This document shows, one piece after another, positions 33,794 through 42,362 of a stretch of DNA of 64,000 nt. The position numbers and the translations under genes were made by a program. The number at the start of each line of letters is the position of its first letter. Within the stretch, counting starts at the first letter, position 1. The notes beneath the pieces were generated by a model. The model was not told where the DNA came from and did no database searches. It worked only from the letters and a program-made list of their open reading frames with translations. The stretch comes from Solirubrum koreensis (lineage in GTDB: Bacteria > Bacteroidota > Bacteroidia > Cytophagales > Hymenobacteraceae), in the NCBI RefSeq assembly GCF_039541855.1, contig NZ_BAABHA010000002.1, forward strand, positions 1,116,001 to 1,180,000. Direction: 5' to 3'.

Positions 33794-33838
33794 GCCTACC
33801 TTTTTCTCAGTAATACTGATTATCAAGCAGTAAATTTT

Positions 33839-34261
33839 ATGAGTAAACTCACAAAACAACAGCAGGCCGAAGCCCAATGGGCCGAGTGTGCCGAACAACC
33901 GGCCGGCGCCATTTGCCCGGTGCGCACTACCCTCAACGTACTGGGTGGCAAGTGGAAGCTGCTTATCCTCTCCTATCTGCTGGACGGCCCGCGCCGTTAC
34001 GGCGAGCTACGCCGGCTGGTGCCCGAGGTAACCGAAAAGATGCTGATTCAGGAGCTGCGCGAACTGGAGGCCGATGCCATCATACAGCGGCTGGTTTACC
34101 AACAGGTTCCTCCCAAAGTAGAGTACCAACTCACCGAACACGGACGGCGCGTGCAGCCCATGTTTCAGGAGTTAATTAACTGGGGAACTGGCTACTTGGG
34201 GCGCGAGGGCAGTGGAGTAGCGGCCACTGCCACGCTAGCCGCTGGGAGTTTGCAAGCATAA
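33839..34261 (+). CDS. HxlR-family transcriptional regulator
   Basis: 140 residues. CPVRTTLNVLGGKWKLLILS, DGPRRYGELRRLVPEVTEKM and LRELEADAIIQRLVYQQ are the typical HxlR winged helix, with CP-V at the N-terminus where a redox-sensing Cys sits in HypR-like members (AICPVRTTL). It is divergent from the NmrA-like oxidoreductase gene and probably controls it, with the near-palindrome at 33774 as a candidate site. Confidence 0.9.
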   Translation: MSKLTKQQQAEAQWAECAEQPAGAICPVRTTLNVLGGKWKLLILSYLLDGPRRYGELRRLVPEVTEKMLIQELRELEADAIIQRLVYQQVPPKVEYQLTEHGRRVQPMFQELINWGTGYLGREGSGVAATATLAAGSLQA

Positions 34262-34529
34262 CTTACACGGAACAAGGGAAAACAGCTCCCACTGCTGACC
34301 ACATAATGCGGGAAGCTGCGGTTGGCTCCCTTCAGCTTTTGGCTTAGGCAAGGCGAAAAACCTGCGCCTCTTAGTAGAAGCGGAGCCCGCACGTTCAGGC
34401 CTGTTCAGCCACGAATACCAGCGGCCGCGCTGGGTGAATTTTAGTCGGTGCGCCAGTACCGTAGCCCACCAAGCCACTAGTGGGAGTTCTTCTAGAGCCC
34501 GAAATTTGCCCTCATCTTTGAGGTCCATT

Positions 34530-36593
34530 ATGCAAGAGCCGCACGTGAAGAACGCGACCGAACAGGAAGAGCGAGAGTACCTGGAAGAAATCAAAGAGCA
34601 GCTGCTGCTATCGGTGAAGCGGGTGGATGACGCCGTTCGGCAGTTTTCCAATGAGCTGCGGGAGAAAAAGCAGTACATCCACGAGCACCAGTCGGGCATG
34701 GACGACGCCGATATGGTGGCTGCCGGCCAGTCCATTAACCGCATGGCCTTTACCGGCGACGCGGCCGTGGCCCGAAAACGCAAGCTGCTTAAGCTGGCGC
34801 AGTCCCCGTACTTCGGCCGCATCGATTTTACCACGCCGGGCCAGCAAACCGCGCCGGTCTACATCGGCGTGCACTCGTACTCCGACGAGCGGCAGCGCCA
34901 GAACCTGATCTACGATTGGCGTGCCCCCATTTCCTCGCTGTTTTACGACTTCGAGCTGGGCGAAGCCTCCTACCCTACCCCTTCGGGTACCATTCAGGGC
35001 CTTATTGAGCTGAAACGCCAATACAAGATCCGCGACGGCCGGCTGGAGTTCATGCTCGACAGCGACGTGAACATCCACGACGACGTGCTGCAGCAGGAGC
35101 TGGCCAAGTCTTCCGACGATAAGATGAAGACCATCGTCGCGACGATTCAGCGCGACCAGAACGCGGTAATTCGCAACGAAGAGGCGACGGTAATGGTCAT
35201 TCAGGGCGTGGCCGGCTCGGGCAAAACATCCATTGCCCTACACCGCATTGCGTTTCTGCTGTACCGCTTCCGGGAAACCATTGCGGCCAAAAACATCCTC
35301 ATCATTTCGCCCAACAAGGTTTTTGCCGACTACATCTCGAACGTGTTGCCCGAGCTGGGAGAAGAACACATTCCCGAGATGGGCATGGAGGAGCTGGCAG
35401 CTGATTTGCTTGATACCCGCTTCACGTTCCAGACCTTTTTTGAGCAGGTTTCCGCGTTGCTGGAGGCGCACAACCCGGCTTTCATCGAGCGTATCCATTT
35501 CAAATCATCCTTTGAGTTTCTTAGCCAGTTAAACCAGTACCTACTTCACATCGAGAATACCTACCTGAACGTTACCGAGCTTCGGGTGGGCAGAACCGTT
35601 GTTCCTGCTGCCCTTATCCAGCAAAAATTCCGGACGTATCACCGCGTACCGCTGCTAAAGCGCTTCGGGCTGGTAGCTAACGATGTTCGGGCTTACGTGC
35701 GGGACGCCGCGGGCCGTAAGCTAACCGGGCAGGACAAAGCCACGATAGGAGACGGTATTTCCCGCATGTTCAAGCTGCAAAACCTACCCGACCTGTACCG
35801 GGATTTTTACCGCTGGCTTGGGCGGCCTGAACTGCTAAAGCTCGACCATCGGCTGCACCTGGAATACGCCGACGTTTTCCCCTTGATTTACCTGCGCCTT
35901 CGCCTGGAAGGCATTACTGCCTACGAGCAGGTGAAGCACTTGCTGGTGGACGAAATGCAGGATTACACGCCGGTGCAATACGCCGTGCTGTCCCGGCTGT
36001 TCTCGTGCCGCAAAACCATCCTGGGTGATGTCAGCCAGACGGTTAACCCGTACAGTGCGTCGTCGGCCGAAACCATTGAACGCGTTTTCCCGCAGGCCGA
36101 CGTGGTGAAGCTGTTTCGCAGCTACCGCTCCACCATAGAAATTACGGCCTTCGCCCAGCACATTACACCAAACCCACACATCATACCGCTGGAACGGCAT
36201 GGCCCGGAGCCCGAGCTGGTGCCTTGCGCCGGCAAAAACGAGGAGTGGGAAACCATCCGCCAGCGAATTAAGGCCTTTCAAGGCGCCGGAAACCATTCCC
36301 TGGGAATTATCTGCAAAACGCTCCGGCAGGCCGAGGAAGCGTACCAGGTGCTGCAAGCACCCGGGGTGCATTTGCTTACCGACGAGTCTACGTCTTTCAA
36401 AGAAGGGGTGCTTATTACCACGGCCCATTTGGCGAAGGGTCTGGAATTCGATGCGGTCATCGTGCCTTTTGCCTCGGCCCGGAATTACAAAACGGAGGTG
36501 GACAAGGGCATGCTCTACATTGCCTGCACCCGGGCCATGCACCAGCTTACGCTAACGTATGCCGGAGAGCTGACTGCCTTTCTATCGGCATAA
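34530..36593 (+). CDS. HelD-like superfamily I helicase
   Basis: 687 residues from MQEPHVKNATEQEEREYL; an upstream extension is not supported. A charged coiled-coil N-terminus (residues ~5-75) is followed by FDWRAPISS-like text IYDWRAPISSLFYDFELG, which is typical of HelD-family proteins. Walker A is IQGVAGSGKTSIALHRIAF, Walker B LLVDEMQDYTPVQYAV, and motif V/VI regions are ITTAHLAKGLEFDAVIVPF and MLYIACTRAMHQLTL. In Gram-positive bacteria HelD removes stalled RNA polymerase from DNA; whether this enzyme does the same is inferred. A UvrD/Rep-type repair helicase is the alternative. Confidence 0.87.
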   Translation: MQEPHVKNATEQEEREYLEEIKEQLLLSVKRVDDAVRQFSNELREKKQYIHEHQSGMDDADMVAAGQSINRMAFTGDAAVARKRKLLKLAQSPYFGRIDFTTPGQQTAPVYIGVHSYSDERQRQNLIYDWRAPISSLFYDFELGEASYPTPSGTIQGLIELKRQYKIRDGRLEFMLDSDVNIHDDVLQQELAKSSDDKMKTIVATIQRDQNAVIRNEEATVMVIQGVAGSGKTSIALHRIAFLLYRFRETIAAKNILIISPNKVFADYISNVLPELGEEHIPEMGMEELAADLLDTRFTFQTFFEQVSALLEAHNPAFIERIHFKSSFEFLSQLNQYLLHIENTYLNVTELRVGRTVVPAALIQQKFRTYHRVPLLKRFGLVANDVRAYVRDAAGRKLTGQDKATIGDGISRMFKLQNLPDLYRDFYRWLGRPELLKLDHRLHLEYADVFPLIYLRLRLEGITAYEQVKHLLVDEMQDYTPVQYAVLSRLFSCRKTILGDVSQTVNPYSASSAETIERVFPQADVVKLFRSYRSTIEITAFAQHITPNPHIIPLERHGPEPELVPCAGKNEEWETIRQRIKAFQGAGNHSLGIICKTLRQAEEAYQVLQAPGVHLLTDESTSFKEGVLITTAHLAKGLEFDAVIVPFASARNYKTEVDKGMLYIACTRAMHQLTLTYAGELTAFLSA

Positions 36594-36752
36594 AGCGCGT
36601 ACAGCTAGTTTACTCGTATTCCAAACGCCAACCGCTTGCGCTGCTCCGGCAGTCGATGCGCATGTTTTCAGCGTAGACATGTAGCACTGATCAGCAAAGC
36701 CGGGAGGCCGGTATTCCAAACCCCTATCGGTTGATTCCTGAGGCCGACTCTT

Positions 36753-37367
36753 ATGAACGTACTCTACTGGACTGATCTGCTCGGCACGGGGGTATTCGCC
36801 ATATCGGGTACGTTGGCGGCATTGCACAAGAAGAAAGACCTGGACCTGCTTACGCTGTTCATCTTCGCCTTCGTGACTGCGGTTGGGGGAGGCACTTTGC
36901 GCGATGTAATCATTCAGGCTCACCCGGTGGCCTGGATCAGCGACGCCAACTATCTGTTGGTCGTCATTTTCAGCGTAATTCTTGCCGTTGCCTGCCGCCG
37001 TTGGTGGCTGGGCGTGCTGCAACGCCCCTTGCTGGTGTTCGATACGCTGGGCATCGGAATTTTCACCATTCTGGGGCTTGAAAAAGCACTGAACGCGGGC
37101 GTGAATGCGTGGGCGGCAGTCTTGCTGGGCATCGTTTCGGCACTGTTTGGTGGTGTTATTCGAGATACGCTTGCCAACGAAGTACCCTTGGTGTTTGAGC
37201 GGCAACTGTACGCTACGCCCTGCCTGACCGGCGCCACCTTTTACGTCCTGGCACTTTTCCTGGGCCTCGATCCGACAGTCAACTTCCTGCTGTCGGTGGG
37301 CTTGATAACCATTTTCCGCCTGCTGGCGGTGAAGCATGGCTGGTCGTTGCCACCTATTCGGGTTTGA
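36753..37367 (+). CDS. TRIC-type cation channel family membrane protein (UPF0126/YicG-like)
   Basis: 204 residues with seven hydrophobic segments. The twice-repeated motif is the hallmark of the family: FAISGTLAALHKKKDLDLL with TAVGGGTLRDVIIQ, and later FTILGLEKALNAG with SALFGGVIRDTLANEVPLV. Bacterial members are trimeric cation or amino acid channels; the transported ion is not certain. The gene has no obvious partner. Confidence 0.9.
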   Translation: MNVLYWTDLLGTGVFAISGTLAALHKKKDLDLLTLFIFAFVTAVGGGTLRDVIIQAHPVAWISDANYLLVVIFSVILAVACRRWWLGVLQRPLLVFDTLGIGIFTILGLEKALNAGVNAWAAVLLGIVSALFGGVIRDTLANEVPLVFERQLYATPCLTGATFYVLALFLGLDPTVNFLLSVGLITIFRLLAVKHGWSLPPIRV

Positions 37368-37588
37368 AATCCAGATTGAGGTGATTATCAAAACCCGGCG
37401 TACAGGCGCCCCGGGCGCAACTCCTGTTCTGGAAGCTTGAGGTGTGGGGCATGAAGTCAGTAGGGTCCTGATTCATTACACCACACTGATTAACAATAAT
37501 TTACAACGCCCTTATCTACATTAGGCAACGGTTATATTAAACCGAGCATCTGTACCGCAACGTGTTTCACCTATTTCCCTGTTGTGCC

Positions 37589-38329
37589 ATGAAACTACCG
37601 CAACTTCTGTCCCTTGCCGCGCTTTTGCTACTGGGCTTGCCCGCATTTCGTCCGGCTACGCCCGTGGCTACCGCCGTATCACCCTCTTCTTTTGCTGCCG
37701 GGCGCGAAGTACGGGAGGTAGCGCCTTTTACCGAACTCTCGCTTTCCACATCGAGCGAGGTGGAAGTGCGGCAAGGCGCCACGCAGCGCGTGGAAGTGGA
37801 AGCCCTAGCTGAGGACTTGGCCGAACTGGAAACAGTGGTGAAAAATGGTCGGCTCAGCATTCAGGCCAAGGACCATCGGGGTTTTAACTGGCGCGGCTTC
37901 AAGGGGAAAGTAAAAGTGTACGTTACCATGCCCCAGGTGAATGCCCTGCTGCTTAGCGGCTCGGGCAAGATCCGCGCCCTGGACATGGTGCGCACCGAGC
38001 GGCTGAAGCTAGCCGTTAGCGGTTCGGGCAGCCTGGAAGCGCCGGTGCAGGCCAAGCAGCTTACCTCGTCGGTTTCCGGTTCGGGTTCCATGCGAATCAG
38101 CGGCGCAGCACCCAGCCTGGCAGTACACATTAGCGGCTCGGGCAGCATACAGGCTGCCGACCTGCGCTCCGATGCCGCCGAAGTGCACATCAGCGGCTCG
38201 GGCAGCTGCCAAATACAAGCCAGCCAAACCCTCGACGCCCGCATTGCCGGCTCGGGCAACGTGCGCTACGCCGGCAGCCCGCGTATAACCCAGCGCATCA
38301 GCGGCAGCGGACGGGTGGTTCGCAGCTAG
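37589..38329 (+). CDS. Secreted head-GIN-domain protein (DUF2807-type)
   Basis: 246 residues from MKLPQLLSLAALLLLGLPAF, a signal peptide. The mature region starts with REVREVAPFTELSLSTSSEV and continues with an auto-repeated ~18-residue unit centred on SGSGS (LLLSGSGKIRAL, LAVSGSGSLEAP, SSVSGSGSMRIS, VHISGSGSIQAA, VHISGSGSCQIQ), which folds as a right-handed beta helix. Such proteins are secreted adhesin-like shields of unknown partner. A strong terminator follows. Confidence 0.9.
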   Translation: MKLPQLLSLAALLLLGLPAFRPATPVATAVSPSSFAAGREVREVAPFTELSLSTSSEVEVRQGATQRVEVEALAEDLAELETVVKNGRLSIQAKDHRGFNWRGFKGKVKVYVTMPQVNALLLSGSGKIRALDMVRTERLKLAVSGSGSLEAPVQAKQLTSSVSGSGSMRISGAAPSLAVHISGSGSIQAADLRSDAAEVHISGSGSCQIQASQTLDARIAGSGNVRYAGSPRITQRISGSGRVVRS

Positions 38330-38348
38330 CCTAGCACCCTTCCCTAAC

Positions 38349-38390
38349 GCGAACGGGCCCCGCCGATGGATATCGGCGGGGCCCGTTCGC
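38349..38390. terminator. Bidirectional terminator between the head-GIN and PA14 genes
   Basis: A perfect 19-base stem beginning GCGAACGGGCCCCGCCGAT around a short loop, between two converging genes. Confidence 0.88.
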
Positions 38391-38404
38391 GTTTCGTGCT
38401 TAAA

Positions 38405-41305
38405 CTACTCTACGACGAGCCGGAGCGTAGTGCTGACACCCGGCGCCAGTAGGCGCAGCGCGTAAACGCCCTTGGGCAGCTTCGGATCCGGCACCAATTG
38501 TTCGCGGGTGCCTTTGGGAAGCAGCTGCTCGTACACGCGCCGGCCGCGCATATCAACTATGTGCAGCTGCGTGGCAGCTGCCACTGGCTCGCTGAGGCGC
38601 AGGACAAAGTCGCCGCGGCTGGGGTTCGGAAACACTGTGGCTTCCAGACGGCCGCCGCGGGCTGTTTGCACGGCCACGGGGCCGTAGTACGTGGCTGTTC
38701 CGTCGAAATCGACCTGACGCAGGCGGTAGTAGCCCGAGCCGGCTAACGCCTCGGTATCCAGGTAGCGGTAGCTACGCGGGTTGCTGGAGTTGCCGTTGCC
38801 GGCTACTCGCCCGAGGGTGGCATAGCTGCGGCCATCGGCGGAGCGTTCCACTTCAAAGTGACTGTTGTCGCGTTCCTGGGCCGTTTGCCAGGTAAGCTCC
38901 ACCCCTGTGTTTATAGATCGGCCCGCAAAACGCGTCAGGGAAATGGGCAGGGGCCGCACGGCTTGTGTGGCCGAGCAGAACGAGGTGGTGGGCACTAATT
39001 GCAGGGCAACACCGGCATCGGCGCTGCTCCACTCTAATTTCAGGGTGTTGCCGCCGTTGAACTCGCCGTAGTGAATGAGCACGTTGTGCAGGCCCGCCGA
39101 CAGGTACACGCTGTTTTGCTTGGTGATGGGCGAGTGACCGGTGCCGTTGTTGATCAGCGCGTCGGCGGTTACGGGCGGCGACAGCAGCGCCGCGTTGTCG
39201 ACCCAGAGGTAGGAAGCATCGTCGGAAGTCAGGTAGAACGTGTAGGTACCTGCTGTGGCCACGTACACGCTGCCGCGCAGGCGCAGGCTGAAGTAATCGG
39301 GGTCGTCAGCGGTGCCCTGCGCGATGGGCAACAGGTTACCCCAGGTTGTGGGCGACACAAAATTGATGGACGCCTCCTGGCGCATCATCTGGGGTGTGCG
39401 GGAACTGAAGTACGCCTGGTTGTTCGGCTCGTCGTCGAAATACCCCACGTAATACTCACCCAGCAGGCTGGCTGTTACCGGCTGACCTCTGGGGTCGGTG
39501 CCGGTGCAGTTGGGCGGCGGCGTGGGAGTTACCACAAACGTGAAGGCATTGCTGAACTGCGTGGCCCCCTCGGCGTTAGTGGCAATAACGCTCACGGCGT
39601 AGGTGCCAGTGGCCACGGTAGCATCGGCCGTTAACACGCCGGTGGCTGAGTTTACCCGAATACCGCTCGGTAAGGCCGCCGCATTACCCAGAATAAACCG
39701 GGTTATGGGCCCGTGCCCGTTTGCATCGACAACCGGTGCTACCGACGAGCGTGCCACGCCCGATACCATGGAAAGCGTAGCCGGGCTGTAGGTTAGAGCC
39801 AAGGGAGGAAAGCGCAGCGGCTGCACCACCGAGCACAGTACGTTTCGGGGTACTATCTGGCGGGTAATGCCGGCGTCGACGCTGCTCCACTCCAGCTGCA
39901 GGGTGTTACCGGCAGCGCTTTCGCCGTAGTGAATGAGCACGTTATGCAGGCCTGGGGTAAGGTAAATTTCAGCTTGCACGGTGTTGTCGCCGTGCAGGCC
40001 GCCGTTTTTAATCAGGGCCGTGCTGTTCTGGATGGTGGCGGCAATGGCCGCGTTATCCACCCACATGAAAGAGCCGTCGTCGGAGGTGAGGTAAAAGGTG
40101 TAAAAGCCCGGAACATCTACCCGAATGCTGCCGCGCACGCGCGCACTGAAAGCGTCGGGGTCGGTTACCGAGCCTGTGGCCGGCGGCACAATATTGCCCC
40201 AGCTGCCTACGCTTTGAAAATCGATAACCGGGTCGACGCGGCTGATGACGGGGGCGTTAGCATTGAAAAAGGCCGGGTTGTCGCCGTAATACCCCGTGTA
40301 CAGCTCCATGTATAGGCCGGCCGCCGGAGCGTTGCCACCGGGGTCGGTGCCGGCACAGCCCGAGGGCGGCGGCGGCAGAATATCGAAGGTGAATACCGAG
40401 TTGAAGGTGCTGGTACCATCGGCGTTGGTTACGGCCACGTTTACGGTGTATTGGCCGGTGGGCAAGGTGCCCGCAGCCGTAAGCACTCCGGTGCTGGGGT
40501 TAATGGTAATGCTGGCCGGCAAACTCGCGCTGTTGGCAATAGCAAAGCCCGTAACCGGCAGGCCGCCGTCGTTTACCACCGGCACGACCGAACTAATGGC
40601 TGTACCGCTCGATATAGTAGCCGTGGGCGGGGTATAAGTAATGGATTGGGGTGGCTGGCGCAGGTTTTGAACGCGGGTGCACAAAGCCGAGGTAGGTACC
40701 GGCTGCCGGGTAATACCGGCATCGGCACTGGCCCATTCCCACACCAGGCTGTTGCCGTACTGGTCTTCGCCGTAATGAATAAGCACATTGTGCAAGCCTG
40801 CGGCCAGCGTTATAGTTACCTGCTGCGTGATGGGCCCGTGGGTGCCACCGTTTATAATAGCAGCCCGACTGTCTTGGGCAGGCAAATCAAGCGTGGCGTC
40901 GTCAAACCACAGGAACGAGGCATCGTCGGAGGTCAGGTAAAAGGTGTACTGGCCCGTTACCGGCACATTTAAACTGCCCCGATAACGCGCGCTAAACCGT
41001 TCGGGATAAGCCAGGGAACCGTCGGCGGGCGGCAGGATGGCCCCCCAGCTGGCATCGTTCACAAAATTCACCTGGGCATCCACCCGCTGCAGTGGAGCTG
41101 GGCCGGTAGTAAAAAAGGCGTGGTTATCGTTGAAATAGCCTGCGTAGTATTCTGCGTAAAGACCGTTCGTGACGGGGTTACCCCCGGGGTCGTTACCGGA
41201 ACAGCCCGAGGGCTGAGCAAAGGCAACCGAGCTCCAGACCAAGGCCAGTAGCGTAAGAAACCAGTGCTGCGGTGGAACGAATGCGAAGACGTTCTTCATA
41301 TTCAT
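38405..41305 (-). CDS. Secreted triple-PA14-domain protein with T9SS sorting domain
   Basis: 966 residues. Signal peptide (FLTLLALVWSSVAFAQ). Three copies of a ~155-residue PA14 domain are present (about 45-200, 325-480, 605-765), each recognisable by NGLYAEYYAGYFND / GLYMELYTGYYGD / SLLGEYYVGYFDD, TGQYTFYLTSDD and GLHNVLIHYGE. Two immunoglobulin-like domains (about 215-305 and 495-585) separate them. A final ~200-residue region holds a fibronectin-like segment and a T9SS type A sorting domain (TVFPNPSRGDFVLRLSEP to RLVVE). PA14 domains bind carbohydrates, so this may be a surface adhesin or polysaccharide-binding protein. The first two Met codons are equally possible starts. Confidence 0.9.
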   Translation of the reverse strand: MNMKNVFAFVPPQHWFLTLLALVWSSVAFAQPSGCSGNDPGGNPVTNGLYAEYYAGYFNDNHAFFTTGPAPLQRVDAQVNFVNDASWGAILPPADGSLAYPERFSARYRGSLNVPVTGQYTFYLTSDDASFLWFDDATLDLPAQDSRAAIINGGTHGPITQQVTITLAAGLHNVLIHYGEDQYGNSLVWEWASADAGITRQPVPTSALCTRVQNLRQPPQSITYTPPTATISSGTAISSVVPVVNDGGLPVTGFAIANSASLPASITINPSTGVLTAAGTLPTGQYTVNVAVTNADGTSTFNSVFTFDILPPPPSGCAGTDPGGNAPAAGLYMELYTGYYGDNPAFFNANAPVISRVDPVIDFQSVGSWGNIVPPATGSVTDPDAFSARVRGSIRVDVPGFYTFYLTSDDGSFMWVDNAAIAATIQNSTALIKNGGLHGDNTVQAEIYLTPGLHNVLIHYGESAAGNTLQLEWSSVDAGITRQIVPRNVLCSVVQPLRFPPLALTYSPATLSMVSGVARSSVAPVVDANGHGPITRFILGNAAALPSGIRVNSATGVLTADATVATGTYAVSVIATNAEGATQFSNAFTFVVTPTPPPNCTGTDPRGQPVTASLLGEYYVGYFDDEPNNQAYFSSRTPQMMRQEASINFVSPTTWGNLLPIAQGTADDPDYFSLRLRGSVYVATAGTYTFYLTSDDASYLWVDNAALLSPPVTADALINNGTGHSPITKQNSVYLSAGLHNVLIHYGEFNGGNTLKLEWSSADAGVALQLVPTTSFCSATQAVRPLPISLTRFAGRSINTGVELTWQTAQERDNSHFEVERSADGRSYATLGRVAGNGNSSNPRSYRYLDTEALAGSGYYRLRQVDFDGTATYYGPVAVQTARGGRLEATVFPNPSRGDFVLRLSEPVAAATQLHIVDMRGRRVYEQLLPKGTREQLVPDPKLPKGVYALRLLAPGVSTTLRLVVE

Positions 41306-41590
41306 ACAGCATAAAAGGGTGGAGAATGGTGTGGCGGCACCATTAGTAAATATACCTATCTAATATTAATTAGCAACATATTTATATAAACAATGTAATA
41401 ATTTATAATATTAAAGTTCTATAATCAATCCATCGGTGCTGTATTCCCCCACTCCTTACCGAGCGTCACATAATAGCAAATCGTTAAATACCAATCAGAT
41501 ACTATAAAAACAGTAAGCGCATATGGACACGACTTACCCCAACTGGTTCAGCCAGCACGTCAGTAAAAGGCACGACTTAACTGAAGCGGC
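41306..41590. other. AT-rich intergenic region
   Basis: 285 bases, strongly AT-rich from about 41340 to 41520 in a GC-rich genome, upstream of the PA14 gene and downstream of the convergent end of the gene at 41591. No coding frame or hairpin of note is seen. It probably contains the promoter of the PA14 gene. Confidence 0.5.
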
Positions 41591-42166
41591 TTAGAAGATG
41601 CGGTCGAGCAGGCGCGGCTGGCTCTCCGACTTCTTGTTCCGGCGCGGCTCCCTTGATCTTTCGCGGTCCTTGTCTCCGCCAAACAAACCGTCGAGCATCG
41701 ACTCCTTCTTTTTCTCCTTGATCAGGACGTAACGCACGGAAAAGGCCGAGGGGAAACGAAACCAGTCTTCGCCGCCAATCTCATAGCTGGGCTTAAAGTC
41801 AAAGCTCAGCACCACGGGCAGGAACGCCACCTTGTACTCGGCACCCGCCAGCACATCGAACCCGCCCACAGCCCCAAACTCCTTGTGCCGGCCTACGTGG
41901 CCACCAGCCCCAAAGTAGTAGTTCAGGCTGGGGCCCAGAATGGGAAAGTGACGTTCAGCCAGCAGCGTGGCTGTTACCTCGCGGGTACTTACGATCAGTC
42001 CCAGGCCTTCGAGCGTGGTTTTCTCGCCTATTTTCTGCTGAACAGTGAGGCCGTAATTGCCGCCGCCAATGCGGGTACCAATGGCGGTGCGGTATTTCTG
42101 GGCTGAGGCAGCGGAAGTAACCAGAAGCAGTACGAACAGCGGTGTGCAAGCGCGTAATAGAAACAT
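41591..42166 (-). CDS. Small outer-membrane-like protein, unknown
   Basis: 191 residues from MFLLRACTPLFVLLLVTSAA, a signal peptide; the longer frame is rejected. The mature part has alternating beta strands (TAIGTRIGGGNYGLTVQQK, GLGLIVSTREVTATLLAERH, LNYYFGAGGHVG, AGAEYKVAFLPVVLSFDFKPSYEI), consistent with an eight-stranded outer-membrane barrel. A basic C-terminal tail (ERSREPRRNKKSESQPR) is unusual for such a barrel. No family is recognised. A candidate -7 box lies immediately upstream. Confidence 0.72.
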   Translation of the reverse strand: MFLLRACTPLFVLLLVTSAASAQKYRTAIGTRIGGGNYGLTVQQKIGEKTTLEGLGLIVSTREVTATLLAERHFPILGPSLNYYFGAGGHVGRHKEFGAVGGFDVLAGAEYKVAFLPVVLSFDFKPSYEIGGEDWFRFPSAFSVRYVLIKEKKKESMLDGLFGGDKDRERSREPRRNKKSESQPRLLDRIF

Positions 42167-42174
42167 AGCAAAAG

Positions 42175-42182
42175 CAAAAGTA
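42175..42182 (-). promoter_or_regulatory. Candidate -7 box, leaderless gene at 41591
   Basis: On the minus strand this reads TACTTTTG, a perfect TAnnTTTG, only 9 bases before the start codon, which would give a transcript beginning almost at the ATG. A -33 TTG is not clear. Confidence 0.45.
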
Positions 42183-42362
42183 CGGCGCGGCGAGCCGCTG
42201 GCGCAGGGCGCCTGCAAAAAGCCTGCGAGTTTGCCGGCAGCCGCTAGGAATTTACGCATGACTATACTAGCTTGTTAGCTGTATTACCGCGCGCCAACAG
42301 CTTACCGCGCACACCTTATATCACTGCTTCCATTTCTATTCACTTTTCACCATACCCAACTT

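Noticed and set aside
36582..37391. Minus-strand open frame (269 residues)
   Set aside because: Antisense to the TRIC-type channel gene, whose repeated motifs and membrane helices are convincing.
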